Notes under the pieces: model-generated
The model's input: only the letters and a program-made list of their open reading frames with translations
The model's database searches: none
Told to the model about the DNA's origin: nothing
In this document: in pieces, positions 51,066 through 60,422 of the stretch
Numbering within the stretch: position 1 is the first letter of the stretch
Layout of the letters: each line of letters opens with the position of its first letter
Position numbers and translations under genes: made by a program
Assembly (NCBI GenBank): GCA_947685225.1
Contig: CANTUV010000035.1
Span: 4,099,501 to 4,163,500 of the forward strand
Direction of reading: 5' to 3'
Length of the DNA: 64,000 nucleotides
DNA from: Garcia nutans
Lineage: Eukaryota; Streptophyta; Magnoliopsida; Malpighiales; Euphorbiaceae

Positions 51066-51323
51066 CATCATGCACGTTGCTATAATTGACATATCCATAA
51101 CCAAGGGACCTCCTAGTGGTCAAGTCCTTGCATACGCGAACAGATACAACCTGACCCAGCTGATTAAACAAATCATAACGTTGAGTTTCAGTCATATTGT
51201 ATTCGAGATCCCCAGTATAAATCGAGGTCGACACGAACGGGTTGACTCCATTGTTCACCACCCCATTAGGAGCAGGAAATAGAGCCTGTGGCTGCACTTT
51301 AACCTGAGCTGAGCCTGAGCCAT
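51066..51323 (-). pseudogene. PABP pseudogene exon 1 (N-terminus and most of RRM1)
   Basis: Encodes PNGVVNNGVNPFVSTSIY, then TGDLEYN and DLFNQLGQVVSVRVC, with RNP1-like RSLGYGYVNY. The family has LYVGDL where IYTGDL is seen here. The first ATG (51321-51323) opens MAQAQ. The third copy of a GCTCAG repeat then lacks one G, throwing the RRM1 frame out of phase with the start. The in-frame codon upstream of the RRM frame is TTG, so no ATG serves this frame. The exon ends GATG before a GTTAG donor, leaving phase 1 to match exon 2. Confidence 0.9.
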
Positions 51324-51330
51324 TCTCCAA

Positions 51331-52039
51331 ATTTGACGCGATAAAATAAACAAAACCCTAAAAAGAGAACAACAAAAAAAAAAACCCTCTACTAGTGTTG
51401 TTGGAAATGGAAATCAAGGGCACAAAAAAGGTTGGAGCTGATATAAACGGTGATAGTTTTAGAGTGACAATAGAATGTAAGAGGGTGGGCAGCACTGGCG
51501 GCACCACAAAGGGTCTGTAAGAAAAGTTCAACTTTTATAGTAGAAGACGGTAGGATAGTGACAAATACCAAACCTTAAGTTTATTTTTTACCATGCAATT
51601 ATAGTTATTCAATATTGTCTACATGGGTCATAATATTTAGCCTAAAAATCTGTTCTTTCAATAAAAAAAAGGAATAAATCATGTGCAAAGTTCATTTTTA
51701 TCTCTTACTTTTAAGTCATTGATTTAATATCAGAATAAAATTTATTATAAAGTTTTCTTTCTTAAAAAAATGTTACATTACATTCTTGCTGTTATTTCCA
51801 TAAATCTTCCAAATTAAATGATACGTTTTAAAGAAAATTCTAAACATGCACAATAAAATTCATAATTCTAAAAAAAAACATGTATAATAAAATTTATAAG
51901 TTTAATTATAATAAAATGATAATTTTTTTTATGTAAATTACAATTAAAAGGTTCGATTCCCTGTTTAACATATACTCCAAATCATTAAAAAGAAAATTCA
52001 ATGGTTGGTTGGTACTTGACCTAGCAACTCAATAGTTAA
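51331..52039. other. Former PABP promoter/leader and intergenic DNA
   Basis: The segment 51324-51520 would have held the PABP 5' leader (CCCTAAA-like and GGGCACAAAAAAGG patches) but shows no protein coding. The remainder is AT-rich. A lone GGTTCGATTCCC at 51950-51961 resembles a tRNA B box, without a supporting A box or acceptor stem. Confidence 0.5.
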
Positions 52040-52189
52040 TATCTACTTCTTAAAGTTTTTTTTTTTAAAAAAGCTCGACCCTCATAAATCATTTTTGGAG
52101 GATCGAACCCTTGACCTCTCCGTGAAAAGTAACATCATGTGGTCACTGGGCTAACCCCAGTGGTTTATCTACTTCTTAAAGTTTTTTTT
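52040..52189 (-). mobile_element. tRNA-derived SINE, about 100 bp, with 24-nt target duplication
   Basis: The body (about 52067-52165, minus strand) begins AACCACTGGGGTTAGCCCAG. It contains TAGCCCAGTGA (A-box-like) followed about 40 nt later by GGTTCGATCC (B-box-like), the spacing of an internal RNA polymerase III promoter. It is flanked by identical 24-nt direct repeats at 52040-52063 and 52166-52189 (TATCTACTTCTTAAAG plus eight T), the long A/T-ended duplication made by LINE-type reverse transcription. The 3' end is a short A/T tail. Confidence 0.88.
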
Positions 52190-52469
52190 AACAGAAAAAA
52201 ATGAATAAGACTAAGAAAGATAATTTGACAACAGTATATCAAAGTGGCAGGGGTGATTATTTCCTCAATTATATTTATGTTATTTGTGCATTACTGCAAA
52301 TGCAAGCCAATCAGCTACTAAGTTATATAGTATTCTAACAAAGGCAAAAGAACATTCCATAAAAATTCCTCTTAAGCTTTTAATACTATAGACATATTTT
52401 TCAATCGTCAAAGATAGGATTTTGGAGAATTAATGGCCCGTATGAGAGTAGAAGAATTATATTCAAAAA

Positions 52470-53570
52470 TACATATTGTAAAAATAAATGTCTTCGCTCA
52501 TTAAACTGTTGAAAGAAGAGCCCGAGCTTCATTGCTAATAGGGGAGAAGGATTTTATGAGGCAAGCAAGTCCATCAACAAAATCACCATTTAAAGATCTT
52601 GCAACCATTGCTGCTCCCTGGCCATTATGACCTGTGATTAAAAAATGTATAAGATTTGAACTTTATCTACCTTGCAGGGGAAGGACTCCATTTGGGAATG
52701 GAAATACATGATGAGACTGTTTTGCTATTATTAAGAGAGTAGTTTGTTCGAATAGTTGTTGATGACTTAGCCTCCAATAAATCCTTATATAATATATGTG
52801 TTATGTGCTCTATTCACATAATATGAAGAATCCGAATGTGTCCCATTGAAATAGAATTCATTCTTGCTCCTTCATAGACTCTTAACACATATATGCAAAT
52901 TTTACTAGCAAGGAATATTTATTGACAGATTCAGAGCATAAAAGACATGAAGCTACCAAATAGAAAATGTAGATTGATTATAAGTAAGGGAATTGAATCG
53001 AAGATGGTTTAACATGTTCACATTGAAATAATATGTGCATCTTAGTTTTTTCAGCCCTATTGCATATATGGCATATGTTATTCGTCTTAAAATTTCTCTT
53101 GCATAAATTGACCATGGAAGGAAGAGCATTTGCATAAGTTCTCCAGATAAAGTTTTTTATTTTAGGTTGGATATTTAAATTCAAAATTGACTTCCACAGC
53201 TAAGATCTAACTCAAGAAGAGCTATGGTTATCCATCTCCCCATTATAATGCATATTTCACAACAAATGGTAAATTGATTTAACTGTTAACTTTCCATGTT
53301 TATTAGGGTGACATATGAAGCTATCAGAGCTTGTGATTCAGCTTCAAAGGATATCAGTTATAGCTCGTACTACCCTTTCAAAGAAAATAGACCTTAGAAG
53401 ATTTGTATCTTACATCTCATTGTCGTTGATTAATTCTGAAACATAAGTAATGTTAGGATTAGAAGGGTTATCGAAAAATACCTTGAAATTTGGTAGATTA
53501 GGAACTCAAGGGTCTTTCCAAATTTGGATATTCCTTCCATTCCTCATATGTCATGTACTTCTTAAAGTTG
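52470..53570 (-). pseudogene. LINE (non-LTR retrotransposon) 3' fragment: RT C-terminus, zf-RVT, RNase H
   Basis: Minus-strand reading: MRNGRNIQIWKDP, then a broken stretch, then LNIQPKIKNFIWRTYANALP, SMVNLCKRNFKTNNICHICN and MHILFQCEH. The last three form the zinc-binding reverse transcriptase C-terminal domain (CHIC-X-H-X-C). Downstream at 52500-52640, GAAMVARSLNGDFVDGLACL and SNEARALL resemble the plant LINE RNase H-like domain. Multiple stops; 5' truncated as is usual for LINEs. Confidence 0.8.
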
Positions 53571-53659
53571 AAACCATATAAGCTTCATTCAAATATTTCA
53601 CCAGTTTAATTACTTTTTTTTATAAAAAAAGATATGATAATATTGAGAAAAAATGTTAA

Positions 53660-53815
53660 TAATATTACATACAGATAGTGGGGAGATTAACTCTCTAATC
53701 AAGTCTAAGTTGTTTATGCAACACTGTAGATGCAAACCAGTCAGGATATCAGGATAATTAATAGTCTGCATAAGAGTGAAACAATCAAATTCAAAAATAC
53801 ACATTGTAAATTGAA
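53660..53815 (-). pseudogene. Second LINE RNase H fragment, same family
   Basis: Reads CIFEFDCFTLMQTINYPDIL, TGLHLQCCINNLDLIREL. The corresponding segment at about 52430-52490 of the neighbouring fragment reads similarly (a YIF-type start and TLI-AINS), so two copies of one LINE family lie in the same orientation. An AAT microsatellite (53816-53842) abuts it. Confidence 0.7.
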
Positions 53816-54600
53816 ATAATAATAATAATAATAATAATAATATACAATTTGTTTTTTTTTTGGTATTTTCTTCAGCATATTTTGTTTCAGAAAGAGTATA
53901 TTATCTTTATTTTTATTTTACAGAAAATACATGTTAAGTTATTTAATGATATTTTACTATATTTGTATTTTAACTAAGCATATATATGTCTTAATTTTAT
54001 ATTCTCTGTCTTTTTTTTAAATTATGATATTGTGATTTTAACAAAAGGTGTATGCCATTCATGCTAACCTTCCAAAAAAGGAGAAAAAGAAAAACAAGAT
54101 TATTCCTATAATTATTAATGTTCATAACTTATATTTTGTACTTTAATTTTTTAATTTTAATGATATTATTTCTTTCTGTATCAATTTTTTATGTAAAATT
54201 TTAAACAATTAATTTTTTAAAAATAAAAATACACTATTTATTGATTCCATCATATTAATTAATAAAAAAATTTTAAAATAGATTAAAAATCAATAATTTA
54301 AAATAAAATTTATATCAAATTCAAAATTTTCAATATATCACGCTTTCTTTCAATAATTTTGTGACTCAGATCAAGTTTTTTTCTTTTTCTTTTTTAGAAA
54401 AAATCTAATAAATAGATAAGCAAGAGAGAAGAGAACCAAATGAAAGAGAGATTTTAAGTAGAAAAAAGACGTGTGAAGAAAAAACGAAAAAGAGACTAAA
54501 AAAGAGAAAGTGCCGTCAAATCTAAAAAAAGGACTTTATTTATTTAGTTATTAAAAAATAAAAATTCACCAATACTAATATTTAATATTATATTGTATGC
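53816..54600. other. AAT microsatellite and AT-rich spacer
   Basis: Nine AAT units at 53816-53842, then AT-rich sequence with A-rich GAAGA/AAAAGAG tracts at 54410-54540. No coding sequence recognised. Confidence 0.6.
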
Positions 54601-54609
54601 TGGGATCAT

Positions 54610-54770
54610 TAATGCTAATACCACACCAGCACAACATTTCAGGCTTTATCTAATCATGTGGATTGTTCTCGAGAAATAGAGCCTATAGTTAGTGAAATTG
54701 TTAAGCTTGCTAGTTCTTTTGTGGATTGTAAATTTGTTTATACCAGCAGAAAAATAGTTAGAGATTAGTA
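54610..54770 (+). pseudogene. LINE RNase H fragment on the opposite strand
   Basis: Plus-strand reading HVDCSREIEPIVSEIVKLAS then SFVDCKFVYTSRKIV, followed by a stop. This is the C-terminal piece of the RNase H-like domain typical of plant LINEs, in the orientation opposite to the two fragments before it. Confidence 0.6.
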
Positions 54771-55043
54771 CAGGTCGAATTGAGATGTATTTTGGCCTGA
54801 TCGAACTCAATATAAAAATAAAAATATTAAATTAACATCATATGAATTTTTTAAATTTTCAATCAACCCGAGTTGATTTCGAGTCGAGTGGGATAGATTT
54901 TGAGCGGATTGAACTTTAATATTAGAGTTTTATATTTAAATTAATCAGATTAGGTCGGATTATATGATAAAATATGATGACGGGCTTCCTCGGGGGTGAT
55001 CCTAGCTCATGTAGCCCGGGTTTAGTGTTGTTGTTGTAGCTTT

Positions 55044-55390
55044 CCTACCTGCAAAATAAGAAAGAGGAGGGGGATTGAGCTTTCATGAGAGGACTCCGAT
55101 GTTTAAGTCAGAGCCTAGTCTGTCTGAATAAAAAGAGTTAAGAAAGAAGAGATAGAGAGAGCTTTTTACCTGTGGGGGACCTCTTATTTCTAGGTGAATG
55201 AAGGAGACAAAGTTTGATATGTGTCAGCGTGATTTGCAGGTGTGTCAGTGGAGTGTCTGCTGGACATAAGGAGCTCGGTGGAACTGAGAGTGTCTGGTAC
55301 CAAGGTCTGTAAATGCAAAGAGAGCTCAATCGAAGGGACGACCAAACATGGTGTTTGGCCGGTGAGCTCTGAAATATGGGGTGATATCAC
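55044..55390. repeat. Dispersed repeat, copy 1 (about 0.33 kb conserved core)
   Basis: Shares with 59034-59356 an ordered series of blocks: GGAGACTCCGAT-type start, AGTCTGTCTGAATAAAAAGA, GAGACC-CCTATTT-TAGG, AGAGTGTCT, GAGCTCGGTGGAACT and ATACCAAGGTCT, at roughly 75 percent identity by eye. It is GC-richer than the surroundings and lacks coding capacity. Probably an LTR or long non-coding part of an old retroelement. Confidence 0.75.
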
Positions 55391-56215
55391 TAGACCTCTT
55401 CTAGTTATTTAACATTTATATCAAAACTCAGTCAATTCATAAAGGAGCTCGGCAAAGCTCGGTTGAAGGTGATGAGTTATGATGCAAGAAAACTGTATGG
55501 CATGCAAGACTCTAGTGTGAAGCTTGGCATGAGAGCTTGGAAAGTGGGGGTACTATCACTAGTCCCTAGCTGGTCATTTGATATTTATGTCAAACTAAGA
55601 CTTGTGACTTAGAAAAGTCAAATCAAGCTCGGTGGGAGCTGCAGGGAGACTGAGGAACACAAGGTAGAGCTCAAGGAATGAGCTTGAAAAAAAAGAGCTT
55701 AAAGAGCTCGAGAAATGAGAGCTCAAGGAGCTTAAGGGCATAGCTAGATTATCAAGGGGTAGTACGGGTAGTACCACTAGTCCCCCTCAAAAGTCTTGGC
55801 GTTTATGCCAAGGATAGTTAGTTAATATTTGAGAAGAACTCATGTCATGCATAGGTGAGGTGACTCTTCAAAAACTGAGATAACGATTTGGCCGGAATTG
55901 AAAAGACGCAACGCTCACGTTATTAATAAATGATGTCGGTTCACATGGCCAAAGTCTCCTCTATAAGTAAAGGGTTCAACTACAGGCAACTTGAAAGAGA
56001 GAAGCTCGGTCAATCTGACTGGTAGTGTGAAGTTCAAGGCTTGAGAGTCTGATTAAAGAGATTAGTTTTAAGTTTGTGTTTGGTTCTTGGATGAGCCTGA
56101 GTGCTGGTGCTCGGCAAGTAGGGATGCCAGTGCATGGATGTTGGGGATGTCATTGCTCGGTAGTAAGGGGTGTTATTGTCCCCTTCATTGCATTGACATT
56201 TATGTCAATAAGTCT
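55381..56215. repeat. Four dispersed imperfect units of a roughly 50-bp block
   Basis: Blocks at about 55381-55432, 55547-55600, 55767-55815 and 56168-56215 share the order GTA-TATCACTAG-CC, a short variable stretch, then ATTTATGTCAA. The intervening sequence repeats GAGCTCGG/AGCTTGG-type phrases. This looks like internally repetitive retroelement sequence, not a gene. Confidence 0.65.
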
Positions 56216-56610
56216 CTGGGGCATGCTTTCAAAGGAGTGACAAAGCGTCCAACTATATACATTTGTGCTTCTTTTATACAAAGATAGAGGCGTACTTTTA
56301 GAAAGAATGGGGGCTCGAAAACAAATTCAAAAAGTGCAATTACATGGGCCTCCAAATTTACAAGTGAGGAAGATGGATATAAATTTTTACAAATAAAGCA
56401 TCGAGGGTTGCAAGAAAATACGTTCAGGTGCTACAAGCAAACTGGTGCACGAGAGGATACTATAAATTCATTACTCAGTTTAATTTGATTCATTTTTTTG
56501 TTAGCTCATAAAGAGTTTGATTTATTTACTTTAATATATTATGAGTATATAATATTGCTTCATATTGCAATGTGGAAAATAATAGTTGAGTGCGCAACTA
56601 AGCCGCTATG

Positions 56611-56733
56611 AGACTCAGTGTGCAAGACACAGTGAGCTAAATATAATTATAAGGCTCAGTGTATGAGGCACGGTGAGCTAAATATAATTATAAGGCTCAG
56701 TGTATGAGGCACGTTGGGCTGAATATTATGTGC
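56611..56733. repeat. Three tandem 41-bp units
   Basis: 56611-56651, 56652-56692 and 56693-56733 each start AG-CTCAGTGT and run to an ATATAATTATA-like end. Units 1 and 2 differ at a handful of positions, and the third decays at its end. Confidence 0.9.
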
Positions 56734-56952
56734 TGAATTATATAGTGTACATGATAGCATTATTTAAGTTCGGGATGAGAATGCAATATGAGAATATTAT
56801 GTATGAGAGCGTTATTATACAAAATGGTAAAGTAAGGCACGATTCAAATGTTTTTCTTACAAGAGCTGTGGGACTTACTTGAGGCTTCATCCCTTCTGCT
56901 GGGGAATATCCTATCCACGCTTACCATACCAAAAAAATAAGAGAGAGGGAAG

Positions 56953-57002
56953 TGTAATAACCTGATTTTTTTAAAAAATACTAATAATATAAATATTTTA
57001 AA

Positions 57003-57048
<46 letters not shown>

Positions 57049-59033
57049 TGAGTAAAAAGAAATTAGAGGGGAGTTGAAAAAGATAGAAAGATGATATATG
57101 GGTATGAGAGGAGTGTGGTTTAAAAAAAGATTAAAAATTAAAATAATAAAATAATATAATATGTTATTAAATTAAGAAAGTTAAAGATGAGTATTTAAAT
57201 ATATGGTGAAGAAAAAAGGTTAATTTAAAAAAATATAGCAATAATAATAAAATAATATAATATAACATAATTAATATAATATAATAATATATAAATAAAA
57301 TTTAAATTTGAGATGTGTGTATAGGAGGAGAAAGATAAAAATAAATAAAGAGAGAGAGAGAGGAGAGAGAAAAAAATTAGATACAATATTTGACCAGCTA
57401 TATCTTTGTCGTCCAACCTCCGATTAATGTTACTCGCCTACCATTAGATTCATCTCGAGAAGATGAATCCATGGAGGGGGTGAATCGCCACCAATAAATA
57501 CAAGAGGAAACTGCACCTCTTGTTAGAATGTGACACTCTCTATCGAATTTCAAGCAATTTTTTACCAACTCCGACTTTCTTTCTCAATGAAATAGGTGCC
57601 TTTGGACTTCTCTCTTTTTAAATTTTCATTTGATATCTCATTTGTAATTTTTAGACTGACTTAAATTTTAATCAAAATTCGGCCAAGACAATAGCTTTCG
57701 ACGCTATTTTGGACGAATTTTCAGCAAGTGAGGGAGAGTGACATATATATATTTAGACTCATCTCTCCAAGATAAATATTTTGGTACCTAATTTGCTATT
57801 GAATTCTTCCGATAAAATTTTTCTACGAAACTCCGGTAAGTACTTCCGGTGAGATTTATTGTGCGTTAAATATTTAATTTTACCCAGTATAAAAACTATA
57901 AAATTTATATGAAAATAATAATTAAATTTTCAAAGTCCAATTTTTATTTAATAAATTAATTAAATAATATTAATTATATCAGTTGTCTATATTTTTAGGG
58001 ACCAATTAAGAATAAATTATATTAAATTTGTAGTTAGATTTTTCAATCATAAAATATCTAAATCAAGAGTCTAAAATTATTGTTGTTATATTTTTTTATT
58101 TTATTCAGTAGACCGTTCAGTACCAGACCTTACTGCTCTCGGGCCAAGTTATTGACCGAGTCAAATTTTTCGTTTAAACTGTGAGTGATTCTAATATACT
58201 TTCTTGTATTTGATGCATTCACATATATTGTATGTATATATGTTATGCATTATTTAAAATTTTATAATTTCAATATTTGCTTGTGACTGTTCAATTATGT
58301 GATGAATATAATTTGTGATTGTTGGATGAAATTGGGATGACATGGGATCACATAGGATGAGATTTTGATTATGAATATAAAATGATATAATATTATGATG
58401 ATAAATTTGGGACTTAGGTGACGGAGGGGGTTTTTTTATGCTCAGTGATTTTTGACTAAGGCCGTGACAATAAGCCCTATGTATATTAGATTCTAAGAAA
58501 TTACGTTGGATAAAGAGTGCCAAATAGGGGATTGGCTCCCCAATTTAAGATTTAGAGTAGTTTATGTGGACTATTTTTCATCCTTGAATAATTATTTACT
58601 TTGTTATATGATTGACATAATACATGAGCATCATTCAGATAAAATCAAATTAGGGCGCCAGGTTGGTATATTAGTTGGTATCACTTACTGAGTTGAGACG
58701 CTTATCCCTGTCTTACTTTTTTTTTTTCAGGTTATCAGAGTGAATTTCTGAGAGTAATTATTCAATAACACTGTATTCCTTCTTCGATATTGAAATTTAT
58801 TTTTAAAAATTAATTAAATCTAGAATTTAATATGTATTGTGTTATATTTGTACTTTAAAAACTCCATAAATTTCATAATGTTGGGATTGTACGACTTGAT
58901 ATTGTATTTTAAATAATTGATGTGATGTTTTAAACGATTATGATGATTTGTCAGGATGACTATAGGTTTTAAAAGTCATGTGCTTTTTCATTTTCTAGTG
59001 CTGGTCAAATGCTTTCAGATTTGGATTGTGACA
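56953..59033 (+). mobile_element. Probable solo LTR (Ty3/gypsy type), 2.08 kb
   Basis: Starts TGTAATAACCTGATTTTTT and ends GGATTGTGACA, the TG...CA form with the TGTAATA start common in chromovirus-like gypsy LTRs. It contains a long ATA microsatellite (about 57006-57049) and a TACTGAGTTGAGACGC segment upstream of the end, as seen in such LTRs. There is no internal retroelement coding region and no partner LTR within the window. Flanks are GAGAGGGAAG on the left and GAGAGGAATG on the right, near-identical but not an exact 5-bp duplication. Superfamily assignment is inference. Confidence 0.6.
57006..57049. repeat. ATA trinucleotide microsatellite
   Basis: About fourteen uninterrupted ATA/TAA units inside the probable solo LTR. 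Confidence 0.92.
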
Positions 59034-59356
59034 GAGAGGAATGGGCTCCCTTGAGGGAGACTCCGATATCTAAATCAGAGTCGAGTCTGTCTGAATAAAA
59101 AGAGTCAAGAGAGAATAGAGAAAGAGAGCATTTTATCTATAGGGGAGACCCCCTATTTATAGGCGAAGGAAGGAGATAAAGTCTGATCTGTATCAGCAAA
59201 ATTTACGGGTGTGATAGTAGAGTGTCTACCGAACATAAAGAGCTCGGTGGAACTAAGAGTGCCCAATACCAAGGTCTAAAATTGCAAAGAGAGCTCGGTC
59301 GAAGGGACCACTGTACATGAAGCTCTGTCGGCGAGTTCGAAAATATGGGGCAGTAT
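59034..59356. repeat. Dispersed repeat, copy 2, interrupted by the solo LTR
   Basis: Homologous to 55065-55390. The left edge of this copy (about 56925-56950, ATACCAAAAAAATAAGAGAG) lies on the other side of the 2.08-kb LTR, so the LTR inserted into it. Similarity stops at the GGGGCAGTATC phrase, after which the sequence becomes AT-rich. Confidence 0.7.
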
Positions 59357-60422
59357 CAAAATAAATAAATAAAATAAATATTTATATACAAATATAAAAG
59401 AGTCGGTCAAATTTGAATTCAAATAAAAAAATTATTTCTATCCGACCAATTGAAAAAACCTGATATTTTTTTTATTTTTCATATTAAACCGATTTAAATT
59501 ATATGTTTTAAACCAACTAAATTTAATTCAGCCCGATCAATTCTATTAAATTCGGCCGGATTTGAAAATTTTACTCAACTCTAAAAATAATAGAGTTGCA
59601 TATTAGACTGCATCTGCAGTTTTTAAAGATGCTTTTGGGTTGAATTGTGTGTCTAATTTCCATAAGAAACTCTATTGTTTATTACTTAGTGACTTTCAAA
59701 GTTAATATAATGCTTTGTTTATGATAACATTCAAATGATTAGACGGTTAATTTTATTGATAGCCATAAGTTTTTTTCATTTGTATTATTAATATTTTAAA
59801 CTTTTAGTTTATATTTTATTTTATTTTTTATTAAAATATTTGACTTTATTTTTGGTATAGAAAATAATTAGATTTATTCTAATATATTTCTAAAATATTT
59901 GTGTGTTCAATAAAATAGCGACAATCTTGAATACTGAAAAATAGAATGAAAAAATTAGCCAAATTATGTGCACCATTAAATTTATTGATCATGGCAAGAT
60001 TACTTTATCGTTCTACAGATGGAGCTTTTGTAAGCTCTATGAAAATTATTAACTATTGGTTTGCTGGTCAGGGGTATTGTCATTTTTATTTAGTTTTTCA
60101 GTTTGAATTTTAATTTTTTACATATAATTAATAAAAATATTAGAATTTAGATATTTTTAAATATTTTAATTTTATTAAAAGTACTATATTATTGCCATTT
60201 AGGTCAGGGTTAAGTGTCTTAAATGCTCTCCCCGCATGTTACGAAAAAAAAAGGAAAAAATAAAAAGCTGTTATATGTGAGCAGGTAAATTATTATTTAT
60301 ATTGTATCCCGATAATCATTTTGCAGGCAAAGCGCGGTCTTAACAAGCGTAGGTCCTTTCACTTGCGCTTTTTATCTTCATCTCCATCAACATTTTCCCC
60401 TTTTCGCTTTTCTCCGAGCGAC
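59357..60422. other. AT-rich spacer and CBSX upstream region
   Basis: No gene seen. The last 120 bases before the CBSX start become C/T-rich (leader-like) and contain GGCAAAGCGCGG. An upstream in-frame TTG at 60321 would lengthen the protein but is not an ATG. Confidence 0.5.

Larger units (their letters stand above)
29530..51323 (-). pseudogene. Poly(A)-binding protein (PABP) pseudogene split by three transposons
   Basis: The ancestral product is a cytoplasmic mRNA poly(A)-binding protein with four RRM domains, a proline-rich linker and a C-terminal MLLE/PABC domain. Nine exons, minus strand: 51066-51323, 38898-39025, 38178-38777, 37994-38069, 31352-31444, 31005-31133, 30302-30460, 29960-30161, 29530-29777. 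Introns are retained, so this is a duplicated gene or an inactivated original, not a processed copy. Lesions include a one-base deletion near codon 6, a lost donor (GT to AT) after exon 2, at least four frameshifts in exon 3 with loss of the RRM3-RRM4 linker, a lost acceptor (AG to AA) before exon 8, two frameshifts in exon 8, and two stops plus a short insertion in exon 9. Intron 1 contains a copia and a PIF/Harbinger element, intron 4 a CACTA element. Without these the locus is about 4.6 kb. No full-length product is possible. Confidence 0.93.

Noticed and set aside
51950..51961. tRNA gene suggested by GGTTCGATTCCC
   Set aside because: No acceptor stem, D-arm or anticodon loop can be assembled around it; it is a lone B-box-like word.
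54771..59585. A single large transposon bounded by GGTCGAATTGAG and CGGCCGGATTTG segments
   Set aside because: The two ends are only vaguely complementary and no duplication is seen. Independent repeats explain the region better.
60321..60422. Longer CBSX N-terminus from the codon at 60321
   Set aside because: The codon is TTG, and it is preceded by TTTGCAG-like sequence. The first ATG of the frame is at 60423.
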